Positions 35,948 to 45,699 of a stretch of DNA of 64,000 nucleotides are shown here, one piece after another. The position numbers were made by a program, and so were the translations under genes. How positions within the stretch are numbered: the stretch's first letter is position 1; the number at the start of each line of letters is the position of its first letter. The notes beneath the pieces are model-generated. The model did not search any database, was not told the DNA's origin, and worked only from the letters and a program-made list of their open reading frames with translations. This DNA comes from Pseudomonadota bacterium (lineage in GTDB: Bacteria > Pseudomonadota > Alphaproteobacteria > Rhodobacterales > Rhodobacteraceae): positions 1-64,000 of the forward strand of contig JBCAYL010000002.1 of the NCBI GenBank assembly GCA_038533575.1, in the 5' to 3' direction.

Positions 35948-37080
35948 CACCGACCTTCGGGCTCTACATTCATTGGCCGTTCTGCGCGGCCAAGTGCCCT
36001 TACTGCGATTTCAACTCGCATATCTCGCGCAGCGTGGATCACAGCCGCTGGGCCCACGCCATGCGAGCGGAGATAGCTCGCTTGGGACGCGAAACGGAGG
36101 GGCGGGTCCTTCAGACGATCTTTTTTGGCGGCGGGACGCCGAGCCTCATGCCGCCGGAACTCGTGGCCTCGTTGATCGACACCGCCGCCGCCACCTGGCC
36201 CATGGCAAACGATGTCGAAATCACTCTGGAAGCCAATCCGACTTCGATAGACAGCCGCAATTTCAGCGGGTTTCGCACCGCGGGCGTGAACCGCGTTTCG
36301 CTCGGGGTGCAAGCGCTTGATGACGAGGATCTCAAGAATCTCGGACGCTGGCACAGTGCAGTTGATGCTCTTCAAGCACTTGATATATCACAGAAAAACT
36401 TCGACCGCGTCAGTATCGACCTGATATACGCCCGGCAAGGACAGAGTCCCAAAGCCTGGGAAAGCGAACTCAGACGCGCGATCGCGCTCGGAACGAGCCA
36501 CCTGTCGCTCTATCAGCTCACGATCGAACCAGGCACCGTCTTTGCCAAGCAATTCTCTCGGGGAAAGCTACCCGGCCTCCCGGACGAGGACCGCGCAATG
36601 GATCTCTGGGACGTGACGCAGTCCCTCTGCGAGGCGGCGGGCCTTCCAGCATACGAAACATCCAACCACGCACGCCCCGGCGAAGAAGCGAGGCACAACC
36701 TGATCTACTGGTCAGGCGGCGATTGGACAGCGCTGGGGCCCGGCGCCCATGGACGGCTTACCATTGATGGGCTCCGCTACGCGTTTGAGACCGAGCGAAT
36801 GCCCCATTTGTGGTTGGACAGGGTCGAAACGTCGGGGAATGGTGAGCTTGGGCGCGAGGCCCTCAGCACAGATGAGATCATCGATGAACGCGTACTCATG
36901 GGGCTTCGCATGCGAGACGGTATCTCGCTCGAAGCTCTTTCGGATCTGGGCTGGGCGCCGCCCTCGACAGCGATGACGGAGCTGGAGGACCTTGGCTATG
37001 TCCAAGCTGACCAAAGGCTGAAGGTCACGCCGGCTGGTCGACCCCTTCTCAATGCCATCATCGAGAAGCTGATGACCTAG
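35932..37080 (+). CDS. hemW: Radical SAM heme chaperone HemW
   Basis: 382 residues. The radical SAM cluster motif [13 protein letters not shown] is near the N-terminus, followed by [10 protein letters not shown]. The C-terminal part includes [22 protein letters not shown], the HNxxYW motif of the HemW/HemN group. Such proteins were often called oxygen-independent coproporphyrinogen oxidase, but HemW binds heme and delivers it to client proteins. The 16-base overlap with rdgB fixes the start. It overlaps the convergent parB stop by 4 bases. Confidence 0.94.
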   Translation: MLDALTPTFGLYIHWPFCAAKCPYCDFNSHISRSVDHSRWAHAMRAEIARLGRETEGRVLQTIFFGGGTPSLMPPELVASLIDTAAATWPMANDVEITLEANPTSIDSRNFSGFRTAGVNRVSLGVQALDDEDLKNLGRWHSAVDALQALDISQKNFDRVSIDLIYARQGQSPKAWESELRRAIALGTSHLSLYQLTIEPGTVFAKQFSRGKLPGLPDEDRAMDLWDVTQSLCEAAGLPAYETSNHARPGEEARHNLIYWSGGDWTALGPGAHGRLTIDGLRYAFETERMPHLWLDRVETSGNGELGREALSTDEIIDERVLMGLRMRDGISLEALSDLGWAPPSTAMTELEDLGYVQADQRLKVTPAGRPLLNAIIEKLMT

Positions 37081-37952
37081 CCTCCCAGAAGGCGACATAG
37101 GTCGTCGAGTTGGTCGAGGTCCTTGTACCGAATGCTGAGCGTGCCGCCGTCATTGCCAGGCGCATGATCGAGGCTTACCCGCATACCAAGCGTCGCTGAA
37201 AGGTCTCCTTCGAGAGCCTTCGTATCTGCATCCTTTTCGAACTTGCCTCGAGCCGTCGCCGCCGCTTTCTTCGGTTTCTTCACGAGCTTTTCGGCCTCTC
37301 GCACGGACAGGCCTTTCCGCACGATCTCAGCCGCCAGAGCTGACGCATTGCTGGACGTAATAATCGCCCTTGCATGGCCTGCGGAGAGCTTTCCAGCGGA
37401 CAGCATGGCCTGAACATCCTCTGGAAGGCTCAATAGTCTCAATGCGTTAGCGATATATGACCGGCTTTTTCCCAGGGCGCTGGCCATTTGCTCCTGTGTG
37501 CGGTCAAACCGATCCATGAGCTGCTGGAAGCCTTGCGCCTCTTCCATGGCGTTGAGATCAGCGCGCTGGATATTCTCGATGATCGCGACCTCAAGCACTT
37601 CCGTGTCGCTGAAGCTGCGGATGACGATTGGCACGGCGTGAAGCTTTGCGCGCTGCGCGGCGCGCCAACGGCGTTCACCGGCTACAATCTCGAATGCTCC
37701 CTCAATGCTCGGATGCGGACGCACCACCAAAGGTTGGATAATGCCCTTCTCGGAGATCGAGGCTGTCAGCTCTTCGAGATCGGCTTCAGCAAAGACACGC
37801 CGCGGTTGGTCAGGATTGGGATGGACGAGCTCGATGGGCGCCTCGGTGACCGCGTCCTGCTGAGCAGTTTTGGCTGACTCTTGCGCGGGCTCCACATCCG
37901 CCATGAGCGCTGAAAGGCCCCGGCCGAGCCCTCGCTTTCTATCCTGTGCCAT
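37077..37952 (-). CDS. parB: Chromosome-partitioning protein ParB
   Basis: CTP-dependent clamp that loads at parS and organises the origin region. It has 291 residues. The N-terminal RGLGRGLSALMAD, the CTP-binding GERRWRAAQRA, and the helix-turn-helix KSRSYIANALRLLSLP follow the usual order. The C-terminal dimerisation domain ends [13 protein letters not shown]. It overlaps parA by 14 bases. Two parS sites are present 1.4 and 3.3 kb away within the same operon. Confidence 0.96.
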   Translation of the reverse strand: MAQDRKRGLGRGLSALMADVEPAQESAKTAQQDAVTEAPIELVHPNPDQPRRVFAEADLEELTASISEKGIIQPLVVRPHPSIEGAFEIVAGERRWRAAQRAKLHAVPIVIRSFSDTEVLEVAIIENIQRADLNAMEEAQGFQQLMDRFDRTQEQMASALGKSRSYIANALRLLSLPEDVQAMLSAGKLSAGHARAIITSSNASALAAEIVRKGLSVREAEKLVKKPKKAAATARGKFEKDADTKALEGDLSATLGMRVSLDHAPGNDGGTLSIRYKDLDQLDDLCRLLGG

Positions 37953-38775
37953 GTGTCGCCTCTTTCTTCGCGCTCTTGGTGTGTCTTGAGAGCACCTCTC
38001 GCGCCAATGCGAGATAAGCCTCCGCTCCCTTGGACGTTGGATCGTATTGCAGCACCGGCATCGCGAAGGATGGAGCCTCGCTCAGCCGCACATTGCGTGG
38101 CACGATCGTATTGAAGACCAGATCTCCAAGGTTCTCACGCGCATCGGCCTCCACCTGTTGCGAGAGATTATTGCGCCGATCGAACATAGTGAGGACGACG
38201 CCCTCGATCCTCAGCCTGGGATTGGCGGTGGTACGGATTTCGCGGATCGTCAACATGAGCTGTGAGAGGCCTTCCAACGCGAAAAACTCGCTCTGGAGAG
38301 GGATGAGGACGCTGTCAGCCGCAACCATCGCGTTCACGGTCAAGAGATTCAGAGATGGCGGGCAATCAATGAGGATGTAGTCGTACCGCGACGTCGCCTG
38401 CAGGATTTGCAGGGCGTCGGCCAAGAGATGGGACCGTTTCTCGGTCGAAATGAGCTCGATATCAGCTGAGCTGAGATCGACCGTACTTGGAACGAGATCG
38501 AGGTTTTCCACCTCGCTTTTCCAAATGACCTCTTCGACGGGTATATCTTCCAGCAAGACATCATAGGCTGTCGCCGTCCGATCCTCCGGCAAGAGACCGA
38601 GACCCGTGGATGCATTTCCCTGCGGATCGAGATCGATGAGCAGTACGCGCCGGCCTTCCTGTGCCAAGGCGGCGCCGAGATTGATCGTCGTGGTCGTCTT
38701 TCCGACGCCGCCTTTCTGATTGGAAATAGCGACGACACGCGCACGAGGCGTGAGGAGTGGGTCAGAGGCGGACAA
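37939..38775 (-). CDS. parA: Chromosome-partitioning ATPase ParA
   Basis: 278 residues of the Walker-type ParA/Soj family. The deviant Walker A is KGGVGKTTTTINLG, then LIDLDPQGNASTGLG and the DCPPSLNLLTVNAM Walker B. Together with ParB it segregates the origin. The start is TTG at 38775, overlapping the rsmG stop by 14 bases; a later GTG in RARVVAIS would cut into the conserved beta strand. TTG start plus overlap may keep ParA at a low level. The next gene is parB. Confidence 0.95.
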   Translation of the reverse strand: MSASDPLLTPRARVVAISNQKGGVGKTTTTINLGAALAQEGRRVLLIDLDPQGNASTGLGLLPEDRTATAYDVLLEDIPVEEVIWKSEVENLDLVPSTVDLSSADIELISTEKRSHLLADALQILQATSRYDYILIDCPPSLNLLTVNAMVAADSVLIPLQSEFFALEGLSQLMLTIREIRTTANPRLRIEGVVLTMFDRRNNLSQQVEADARENLGDLVFNTIVPRNVRLSEAPSFAMPVLQYDPTSKGAEAYLALAREVLSRHTKSAKKEATHGTG

Positions 38776-39364
38776 GGTGCTCGACTTCTAGAATTGTTGC
38801 GGTTTGATCTGTTTGGCTTCGATGGGCCGTGGAGGAAAAAGACCACGTCTGGCGCGCATCGACCAGTTCATTTTCCAGGTTTGCGCCCTTCATGAAAAGG
38901 CAACGCGCCTCTTTAGCCAGATGGCGCTCAGCATAGCCAAACAGCTTCGTGCACGGGGCGAGAGCACGCGCCATGCAAAGGTCCGCATTCTGGGCGGGGG
39001 CCTCTTCAATGCGGGAGGTTATGACCTCTGCATTCAATCCGTATGTTCTGATGGCCGTGCGGAGAAACTCTGATTTGCGTCGATCGCTCTCGATGAGGGT
39101 AAAGTAGCGCGATGCATGATCTTCGCGCGTGACGATTGCGAGCGGAATGGCGGGGAGGCCGCCGCCGCTGCCGAGGTCCACGATCGACGTCGACGATCCA
39201 AGAAAAGGGAGCAGTTGAACACTGTCCTCGATGTGGCGCGACCAAGCGGCATCTACCGTGTTTCGACTGATCAGGTTGATCGTGGCATTCCATTTCAGGA
39301 GGAGCGCTTCAAAGCCTTTGAGCGTGGCTTTTGTTTCACGTGAAACATCCACGTCAGCTGGCAC
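38762..39364 (-). CDS. rsmG: 16S rRNA (guanine527-N7)-methyltransferase RsmG
   Basis: SAM-dependent methylation of G527 in 16S rRNA. It has 200 residues. The SAM-binding motif is [17 protein letters not shown], preceded by [19 protein letters not shown], a RsmG signature. The GTG at 39364 overlaps mnmG by 11 bases; a second GTG at 39352 would leave a 1-base gap to it and is also possible. A parS site lies inside codons VSRET near the N-terminus. The gene sits between mnmG and parA, as in many origin-proximal operons. Confidence 0.94.
   Translation of the reverse strand: MPADVDVSRETKATLKGFEALLLKWNATINLISRNTVDAAWSRHIEDSVQLLPFLGSSTSIVDLGSGGGLPAIPLAIVTREDHASRYFTLIESDRRKSEFLRTAIRTYGLNAEVITSRIEEAPAQNADLCMARALAPCTKLFGYAERHLAKEARCLFMKGANLENELVDARQTWSFSSTAHRSQTDQTATILEVEHLVRL
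39332..39347. promoter_or_regulatory. parS site (perfect) within the rsmG start
   Basis: TGTTTCACGTGAAACA matches the universal ParB-binding parS palindrome at all 16 bases. It encodes the rsmG residues VSRET. It lies in the operon that encodes ParA and ParB and is about 4.6 kb from the candidate origin. Confidence 0.95.
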
Positions 39365-41228
39365 GTCGGATATCGCTCTTCAGCCTGGCAAGAAGCAGAA
39401 GCGTCGCCGCGGGTGTCATCCCCTCAATCCGGCCTGCTTGCGCGAGTGTCTCCGGGCGAACGAAGCTCAGCTTTGCTCGCAACTCAGAGGACAGCCCGTC
39501 AACGGCCTCGAAGTCAAAGTCCGGCGGGAAGGCCCAGTTTGCATCTCGTTTCAGGACCTCGATATCGCGCTTTTGGCGTTCAATGTAGCTGTGATACAAG
39601 GCCTGCCGAGCGAGTTGAGCTCGGGTGTCTGCGTCAACCGCTTCCAAATCGCTGGACAATGGAACGAGGTCCTCGAACGTCACACCCGGAAACGCCAGGA
39701 GCTCTATCCCGTCGCGTCTCTGGCCATCTTCCTTGACTTCAATTCCTAGCGCTCGCGCTTCTTTGGGCGTCACGGAGATTGCGGTGAGCATATGCTCCGC
39801 GGCATTCAAGGCACCCAGTTTCTCTGAGAACGCAGTCCATTGATCCTCACCGATGAGCGATATGTCACGACCAATCGGTGTAAGGCGTTGATCCGCATTA
39901 TCTGCGCGTAAGGCCAGCCTGTACTCCGCCCGACTGGTGAACATACGATAGGGCTCCGTGACGCCCTTTGTCGTCAGATCATCGATCATCACGCCGATAT
40001 ATGCGTCGGAGCGGCCGAGGATGAGACCCTCGCGGTCTTGCGCACGGCACATCGCGTTCACGCCTGCGATCAGGCCCTGAGCCGCGGCCTCCTCATAGCC
40101 TGTCGTCCCATTAATCTGACCCGCGAGGAAAAGGCCGGGTATCTGCGGCAGTTCGAGGGTACTTCCGAGGCCGCGCGGATCGATGAAATCATATTCTATC
40201 GCGTAGCCAGGCTGCAGGATCTCCGCTTTCTCTAGCCCGAAGATGGACCGGACATAGGAGAGCTGAACATCGCTGGGCAGGGATGTTGAAATGCCGTTGG
40301 GATACACGGTGTGATCTTTCAGGCCTTCGGGCTCCAAGAAGACCTGATGCGCATCCTTGTCCGCGAAGCGCACGACCTTGTCCTCGATGGAGGGGCAGTA
40401 TCTCGGCCCGGTGCCTTCGATATTCCCGCCATACATCGCAGAGCGCGCTAGATTTTCACGAATGATGTCGTGTGTTTGCGCATTCGTGTGTGTGATCCCG
40501 CAGGAAATCTGTGGCACGGCCACCTCCCGCGTGGAGAGCGAAAAGAAGGTGGGATCGTCGTCTCCGGGCTGTGTTTCAAGCTTTTCCCACGCGATGGTCC
40601 GACCATCCAAACGCGGGGGCGTGCCTGTCTTGAGGCGCCCGGTGCGCAAGCCTAAATCCCTCAGGCGACTGGCCAGTCGTGTGACGGAGGCTTCGCCCAT
40701 GCGCCCCCCGCTCAGGTTTTCATGCCCAATATGGATGACGCCGCCGAGAAAGGTGCCTGTTGTCAGCACGACGGAACGACAGCTCACCTCTGATCCGTTT
40801 CCCAATACGACGCCCGAAACCGCGCCATCCGCTTGCAGCAAGTCCACCACTTCTGCCTCGATGATGGTGACATTCGGGTATGCGTTCAGGGCGGCCTGAA
40901 TCGCGCCACGATACAGCGACCGATCGGACTGCGCTCGTGGGCCCTGCACAGCAGGCCCTTTTCGCCGGTTGAGCAGGCGAAACTGGATACCAGATGCATC
41001 CGCTGCTTTTCCCATGAGGCCGCCGAGCGCATCGATCTCTCGAACGATGTGTCCTTTGCCGAGCCCTCCAATCGCTGGGTTGCAGGACATCACGCCGATC
41101 TTGGAAGCGTCCAAGGTCACAAGCGCAACTGGCCCTCCCATGCGCGCGGCAGCCGCAGCGGCTTCGCTACCTGCGTGCCCTCCACCTACGACGACGACAT
41201 CGAACTCCGATTGTTTCACGTGAAACAC
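39354..41228 (-). CDS. mnmG: tRNA uridine-5-carboxymethylaminomethyl modification enzyme MnmG
   Basis: FAD-dependent enzyme that with MnmE modifies U34 of tRNAs. It has 624 residues from the GTG at 41228, which sits 2 bases after the mnmE stop; an upstream in-frame TTG at 41246 would overlap mnmE. The FAD loop is [21 protein letters not shown] near residue 10, and [22 protein letters not shown] is the family block. The [29 protein letters not shown] block is also present. The first codons (FHVKQ) are written by a parS site. The mnmE-mnmG-rsmG-parA-parB order is classic. Confidence 0.95.
   Translation of the reverse strand: MFHVKQSEFDVVVVGGGHAGSEAAAAAARMGGPVALVTLDASKIGVMSCNPAIGGLGKGHIVREIDALGGLMGKAADASGIQFRLLNRRKGPAVQGPRAQSDRSLYRGAIQAALNAYPNVTIIEAEVVDLLQADGAVSGVVLGNGSEVSCRSVVLTTGTFLGGVIHIGHENLSGGRMGEASVTRLASRLRDLGLRTGRLKTGTPPRLDGRTIAWEKLETQPGDDDPTFFSLSTREVAVPQISCGITHTNAQTHDIIRENLARSAMYGGNIEGTGPRYCPSIEDKVVRFADKDAHQVFLEPEGLKDHTVYPNGISTSLPSDVQLSYVRSIFGLEKAEILQPGYAIEYDFIDPRGLGSTLELPQIPGLFLAGQINGTTGYEEAAAQGLIAGVNAMCRAQDREGLILGRSDAYIGVMIDDLTTKGVTEPYRMFTSRAEYRLALRADNADQRLTPIGRDISLIGEDQWTAFSEKLGALNAAEHMLTAISVTPKEARALGIEVKEDGQRRDGIELLAFPGVTFEDLVPLSSDLEAVDADTRAQLARQALYHSYIERQKRDIEVLKRDANWAFPPDFDFEAVDGLSSELRAKLSFVRPETLAQAGRIEGMTPAATLLLLARLKSDIRRAS
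41212..41227. promoter_or_regulatory. parS site (perfect) at the mnmG start
   Basis: The same 16-base palindrome TGTTTCACGTGAAACA begins immediately after the first base of the mnmG GTG start and encodes residues FHVKQ. It is about 2.8 kb from the candidate origin and 1.9 kb from the other parS. Two copies in one operon fit the ParB clamp-loading region. Confidence 0.95.
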
Positions 41229-41230
41229 TC

Positions 41231-42526
41231 CTACTTCCCGATGCAAAACGAGGAAAAGACCTGTCCGAGAACCTCCTCCACATCCACCTTCCCCAGGATG
41301 GCGTCAAGCTCTCGCACGGCAGCGCGCAGTTCTTCGGCAACAATCTCCTCAGGGGCATGTGCCGCCAATGCGCTCAGCGCAGCATTCAGGAAATCCTGGC
41401 AGGCTTTCAATCGCTCCTCCTGACGACGCGATGCCATCGGCCCGGACCTGTTCGCCTTTTCTTTCAATCGGTCGGAGATCTCTGCCATGAGCTCCGGCAT
41501 ACCGGCACCGGTCTTGGCTGAGATAGCTCCGATTGCCTCCGTCAGATCTTCCTTGGTTTCCCGAACGACATCACCCAGCTTCCTGATCTCGTCATCCGGC
41601 TGCTCTCCGGGATTACAAAGGAAAAGTCGAAGATCAGCAGCACGGGCGCGGGCATACGCCCTGCCTACGCCGGCGCTTTCGATGGTGTCTTCGGTGTCCC
41701 GTAGACCAGCGGTGTCCAGAAACGTCACCAGATGCCCGCCCAACGAGACGCGCGCCTCGATTACATCTCGCGTTGTACCAGCAATGTCAGACACAAGCGC
41801 CGTGTCCCTTTGTGTTATCGCATTGATAAGAGTGGATTTTCCAACGTTCGGCGGGCCAACGATCGCGACTTCGAATCCTCTTTGCACAGCCCGCGCGGCA
41901 CCCGCGCCATCGATCAGCTGCCTTACGAGAAATTCCACAGCTTCAATCTTGGCCCGCATTGCCTCGTCGAGACCATCTGGAAGCTCTTCATCCGAAAAAT
42001 CGATCTGTGCTTCACTCAAGGACAAAGCTTCAACCAGGCTCTGACGCAGGTCCTGAAATTTCTTGCTCAGATCGCCCGCAAAGACGCTTTGCGCGCGACT
42101 GAGCTGTGCCTCTGTCTCTGCTTCGATGAGCTCTGCAAGGCCTTCAACTTGAACAAGATCCAATCGACCGTTCTCAAACGCGCGGCGCGTGAAGTCCCCG
42201 GCTTCAGCGGGCCGGAGTCCGGGCAAGCTTGCGAGTTCGCCAAGAAGCTTGTCCACCACGGCCAAGCTTCCATGCGTGTGGAATTCAACCACTGGTTCAC
42301 CGGTGAAACTACCGCCTGCCTCGAAACTCAGGACGAGCGCTTCGTCGATGACCTCGCCTTCCAGGCTTCGAACGCGACGCAAGCCTGCTGTTCGTGGCCT
42401 CGGCAGCGATCCCACCAGCCTCTCAGAGACTGTGAACGCCTCCGGTCCGGACACGCGGATAATCGCCACGCCAGCACGCCCCGGCGCCGTCGCCAGGGCG
42501 AAGATGGTCGACGCAGCGCTCGACAT
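41231..42526 (-). CDS. mnmE: tRNA modification GTPase MnmE
   Basis: 431 residues. The N-terminal tetrahydrofolate-binding domain begins with [21 protein letters not shown]. The central G domain has [22 protein letters not shown] and [13 protein letters not shown]. The protein ends with CIGK, the catalytic Cys-containing C-terminal motif. Partner of MnmG in tRNA U34 modification. It starts 5 bases after the rho stop, so rho and mnmE may be co-transcribed. All domains are intact. Confidence 0.96.
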   Translation of the reverse strand: MSSAASTIFALATAPGRAGVAIIRVSGPEAFTVSERLVGSLPRPRTAGLRRVRSLEGEVIDEALVLSFEAGGSFTGEPVVEFHTHGSLAVVDKLLGELASLPGLRPAEAGDFTRRAFENGRLDLVQVEGLAELIEAETEAQLSRAQSVFAGDLSKKFQDLRQSLVEALSLSEAQIDFSDEELPDGLDEAMRAKIEAVEFLVRQLIDGAGAARAVQRGFEVAIVGPPNVGKSTLINAITQRDTALVSDIAGTTRDVIEARVSLGGHLVTFLDTAGLRDTEDTIESAGVGRAYARARAADLRLFLCNPGEQPDDEIRKLGDVVRETKEDLTEAIGAISAKTGAGMPELMAEISDRLKEKANRSGPMASRRQEERLKACQDFLNAALSALAAHAPEEIVAEELRAAVRELDAILGKVDVEEVLGQVFSSFCIGK

Positions 42527-42531
42527 ACCCG

Positions 42532-43803
42532 TCAGGTGTTCATGGAATCGAAGAACTCGGAGTTCGTCTTCGTTTGCTTCAGCTTGGAAATGAGGAACTC
42601 GATCGCATCAGTGGTCCCCATCGGATTTAGGATGCGACGGAGGACGTAGGTCTTCTGGAGATCGATCTTGTCGACGAGAAGATCCTCTTTCCGCGTGCCG
42701 CTTTTCAGGATGTCCATCGCCGGGAACACGCGCTTGTCGGCCACTTTCCGGTCAAGCACGATCTCCGAGTTACCCGTCCCCTTGAACTCTTCGAAGATCA
42801 CTTCGTCCATGCGGGACCCGGTATCGATCAGCGCTGTCGCGATGATCGTGAGCGATCCGCCTTCTTCAATGTTCCGCGCGGCACCAAAGAAACGCTTCGG
42901 GCGCTGCAGCGCATTGGCATCAACACCGCCGGTCAGGACCTTGCCGGATGAGGGCACCGTCGTATTGAAGGCACGGCCAAGGCGCGTAATCGAGTCGAGC
43001 AAGATAACCACGTCGCGCTTGTGCTCCACGAGGCGCTTGGCCTTTTCGATCACCATCTCCGACACGGCGACGTGCCGCGTGGCCGGCTCATCGAATGTGG
43101 ACGAGACCACCTCACCCTTCACGCTCCGCTGCATGTCCGTAACTTCTTCAGGACGCTCGTCGATGAGCAAGACGATCAGGTAGCATTCCGGATGGTTGCG
43201 CTCGATGGATGTCGCGATGTTCTGAAGGAGGACAGTCTTACCCGTCCGCGGCGGTGCCACGATCAGGGATCGCTGCCCTTTTCCGATGGGTGCGACGAGG
43301 TCGATGATACGCGCGGACCGATCCTTGGTCGTCGGATCGTCGATCTCCATGGTGAGCCGCTCATCGGGATAAAGCGGTGTCAGGTTGTCGAAGTTGATCT
43401 TGTGCCGCGCCCGTGCCGGATCTTCGAAATTGATCTTCGTCACCGAAGTCATCGCGAAATAGCGCTCGTTGTCTCCCGGCGCCTGGATCACGCCCTCAAT
43501 GGTGTCGCCCGTTCGCATGGAAAACTGCCGGATCATATCGGGAGAGACATAGATGTCGTCCGGACCTGGCAGATAGTTTGCTTCGGGGCTGCGCAGGAAG
43601 CCAAAGCCATCTTGCAGGACTTCGAGAACGCCATCACCCGAAACTTCCCAGCCCTCTTCAGCACGCTCTTTGAGGATCTGGAACATCATCTCACCCTTGC
43701 GCATGGTGGATGCGTTCTCGATCTCGAGCTCTTCAGCCATGGACAGAAGGTCCTTTGGGCTCTTCGCCTTCAGGTCAGCAAGGTTCAGCCGCTCAGCGGT
43801 CAT
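42532..43803 (-). CDS. rho: Transcription termination factor Rho
   Basis: Hexameric RNA-dependent ATPase. It has 423 residues from ATG 43803, preceded by GGAGA; an upstream in-frame ATG (43821) adds only MHRRHA. RNA-binding domain: [21 protein letters not shown]. ATPase: [14 protein letters not shown] (Walker A) and [15 protein letters not shown]-loop and R-loop segments are present in the usual order. Upstream lies a 457-base AT-rich gap that I read as the origin region, and rho points away from it. Confidence 0.96.
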   Translation of the reverse strand: MTAERLNLADLKAKSPKDLLSMAEELEIENASTMRKGEMMFQILKERAEEGWEVSGDGVLEVLQDGFGFLRSPEANYLPGPDDIYVSPDMIRQFSMRTGDTIEGVIQAPGDNERYFAMTSVTKINFEDPARARHKINFDNLTPLYPDERLTMEIDDPTTKDRSARIIDLVAPIGKGQRSLIVAPPRTGKTVLLQNIATSIERNHPECYLIVLLIDERPEEVTDMQRSVKGEVVSSTFDEPATRHVAVSEMVIEKAKRLVEHKRDVVILLDSITRLGRAFNTTVPSSGKVLTGGVDANALQRPKRFFGAARNIEEGGSLTIIATALIDTGSRMDEVIFEEFKGTGNSEIVLDRKVADKRVFPAMDILKSGTRKEDLLVDKIDLQKTYVLRRILNPMGTTDAIEFLISKLKQTKTNSEFFDSMNT

Positions 43804-44004
43804 CGCATGTCTCCGGTGCACGGCCTAAGGGCGGTGCGCATTTATACTCTGTGAAGGTGCTGTCCCAGAACAGGGCGCAATGTGCGCGTAGGCCTTTCCC
43901 GTTTCTGAGTCAATCCGATGGAAGTTCGTCAGTCGGGGCCAGCCAGACATAAAAAAAGAATTATAAGAAAGAAGGTTGTTGTTTGTTTATGGGGCGCGAG
44001 AATC

Positions 44005-44013
44005 TGTGGATCA
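44005..44013 (-). promoter_or_regulatory. DnaA box TGATCCACA
   Basis: On the minus strand the bases read TGATCCACA, the strong DnaA box form (G-box) used at Caulobacter oriC and one base from the E. coli consensus. It lies within the AT-rich part of the rho-maf gap. Confidence 0.55.
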
Positions 44014-44074
44014 AAGGTTGTCCTCAAGCTTGCAAACAGGGCTCAAAGAACGCGAGTGAATATTTATCAAATTA

Positions 44075-44087
44075 AATCAAGATTTTA
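44075..44087 (+). promoter_or_regulatory. IHF consensus site
   Basis: AATCAAGATTTTA fits WATCAANNNNTTR exactly and is embedded in a run of A/T-rich sequence. IHF-bent DNA is common in bacterial origins, so this supports the origin reading, although a short AT-rich site can arise by chance. Confidence 0.45.
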
Positions 44088-44260
44088 AAACTAAACACCG
44101 GTGAGCTAAGCGTCGAGGCTCGTCCTGTCCACAAGTCCTGATTTTCCTTTTCCACGTGTGGGAAAAAGTCCTGGCGATGGGGACGTTACGGCTGTGTTTC
44201 CACGTCTCGCCGTGTGCGGTCGCTTGTCCTCATTTTCCTCCGATGTCTATCCTCCGCGCC

Positions 44261-44869
44261 ATGCACGAACCTATCCACAGCTCTTTCTTGCATCTCGCGT
44301 CGGGGTCGGCGGTTCGCCAAAGACTGCTGAGAGCCTCCGGGCTGGACATCACGGCGCGGGCGGTCTCGGTCGATGAAGAGAAGATCAAGCAGGATGCACA
44401 GGCCAGTGGTCTGAGCTTCCCTGAGATGGCGATTGAACTCGCACGTCGCAAGGCCGCCGCTGCGGAGCAGACTGCACGCTTCGTTCTGGGGTGCGATCAA
44501 CTGCTCGATGTTGAAGGTAGGCTGATCTCCAAAGTGGAGACGCGTGAAGCCGCGGCCGAGGTCTTGCAATCTCTACAAGGCCGGACGCATCGCTTGCTCT
44601 CCGCCGCGGTCGTCTTCGCGGCAGGTCGCGAGGTCTGGTCTGCGGTGACAGAGGCCAGGCTTTCGATGCATGCGCTGAATGCCGAAGATATCGACGGATA
44701 TCTCTCGGCCACATGGCCCGAGGTTGGCAATTCGGTGGGCTGCTATCATCTTGAAGGCCGCGGCGTACGGCTCTTTTCACGGATCCAGGGGGATTACTTC
44801 ACGATCCTCGGCTTGCCGCTGCTCGAGTTATTGAGTTTTCTGCGCGCTGAGGGAGGGCTCCGGCCATGA
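44261..44869 (+). CDS. maf: Maf family nucleotide pyrophosphatase
   Basis: 202 residues from ATG 44261. The N-terminal FLHLASGSAVRQRLLRASG replaces the usual SxSPRR pattern of Maf (the loop here lacks the SPRR proline) but keeps the phosphate-binding Ser and Arg. The catalytic Asp is in VLGCDQLLDVEG. The C-terminal GCYHLEGRGVRLFSRIQGDYFTILGLPLLEL is the family tail. Maf enzymes hydrolyse modified or canonical NTPs, mainly dTTP, UTP or methylated nucleotides. It begins the operon maf-aroE-coaE-dnaQ. Start may instead be ATG 44243. Confidence 0.9.
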   Translation: MHEPIHSSFLHLASGSAVRQRLLRASGLDITARAVSVDEEKIKQDAQASGLSFPEMAIELARRKAAAAEQTARFVLGCDQLLDVEGRLISKVETREAAAEVLQSLQGRTHRLLSAAVVFAAGREVWSAVTEARLSMHALNAEDIDGYLSATWPEVGNSVGCYHLEGRGVRLFSRIQGDYFTILGLPLLELLSFLRAEGGLRP

Positions 44870-45699
44870 CGCATGCGAATATGCCGTTGGCCGGCGTTGT
44901 GGGTGATCCCATCGCGCATTCGAAATCTCCAAAGCTCTTTGCGCACTGGCTGCAGACGATGAACCTGCCGGGACAATACGTGCCGCTGCCGGTCAAGACA
45001 GAAGACTTCGAAGAGGTCGTGCGCGCCCTGCCACGCATGGGCTTCAAGGGCGTGAACATCACGATACCACATAAGTTGGCCGCGCTTTCGATTGCCGAGA
45101 AGAAGAGCGATCGGGCCGTGATGATCGGCGCAGCAAACACGCTCATTTTCCGATCCGACGGTCTTATTCACGCCGACAATACGGATGGATACGGTTTCCT
45201 CGCGAACTTACGTGCCGCGGCGCCGTCCTGGGAACCGAAAGCGGGACCAGCGGCTGTCCTTGGGGCCGGTGGCGCAGCACGGGCGGTGCTCAATGCCCTT
45301 CTCGACAGCGGCGTGGAGAAAATCCTTTTGACCAATAGGACAAAGGGAAAGGCGGAGACGCTTCGCACTGATTTCGGTTCGCGTATCGAGGTCGTTGATT
45401 GGGTCGATGCCGGGGCTGCCGTGGAGGATGCGAAGACGATCGTGAACACGACGTCACTCGGAATGGTCGGCCAGCCCGATCTTCGCGTGCCACTTGATGG
45501 TCTCGCAGCTGGAGACGTTGTTTCTGACCTCGTCTATGCACCTTTGGAGACAGATCTCATCAAAGCAGCGCGGGCGGCGGGGTGCGTGGCAGTGGATGGG
45601 CTTGGAATGCTCCTGCATCAGGCCGTGCCAGGATTTGAGCGGTGGTTTGGCGCGCGGCCAGAAGTCACCAACGCCACGCGGCTCGCTGTACTTGGATGA
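44866..45699 (+). CDS. aroE: Shikimate dehydrogenase
   Basis: NADPH-dependent reduction of 3-dehydroshikimate. It has 277 residues. Substrate-binding GDPIAHSKSPKLF is near the N-terminus; the catalytic Lys and Asp are in NITIPHKLAAL and NTDGYGFL. The NADP loop is VLGAGGAARAVLNAL. It overlaps maf by 4 bases (ATGA) and coaE by 4 bases, so the operon is translated as a unit. Length and motifs are normal. Confidence 0.95.
   Translation: MTHANMPLAGVVGDPIAHSKSPKLFAHWLQTMNLPGQYVPLPVKTEDFEEVVRALPRMGFKGVNITIPHKLAALSIAEKKSDRAVMIGAANTLIFRSDGLIHADNTDGYGFLANLRAAAPSWEPKAGPAAVLGAGGAARAVLNALLDSGVEKILLTNRTKGKAETLRTDFGSRIEVVDWVDAGAAVEDAKTIVNTTSLGMVGQPDLRVPLDGLAAGDVVSDLVYAPLETDLIKAARAAGCVAVDGLGMLLHQAVPGFERWFGARPEVTNATRLAVLG

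Larger units (their letters stand above)
43804..44260. other. Candidate chromosomal replication origin (oriC) region
   Basis: Longest gap without a convincing gene in the window. It is visibly AT-rich around 43950-44100, while its surroundings are GC-rich. It contains a TGATCCACA DnaA box on the minus strand, a perfect IHF consensus site, and TCCCCA on the minus strand at 44178-44183, the weak-box sequence described for Caulobacter DnaA. A near-palindrome TTTTCCAC/GTGGGAAAA lies at about 44149-44167. Genes on both sides point away from it. The rho/maf position equals the origin position by synteny with Caulobacter (maf-aroE-coaE-dnaQ-secB). Promoters for rho and maf must lie here too. dnaA and hemE are not in the window. 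Confidence 0.55.

Noticed and set aside
44072-44088. CtrA-type site TTAA-N-TTAA in the origin region
   Set aside because: The two TTAA halves are 9 bases apart, whereas CtrA sites need 7.
44125-44133. CTGTCCACA as a further DnaA box
   Set aside because: Two mismatches to the consensus; too weak to count alone.
44196-44208. Third parS-like sequence (TGTTTCCACGTCT)
   Set aside because: Too many mismatches and no palindromic right arm.
44271-44279. CTATCCACA as a further DnaA box
   Set aside because: One mismatch, but it lies within the first codons of maf and may be chance.
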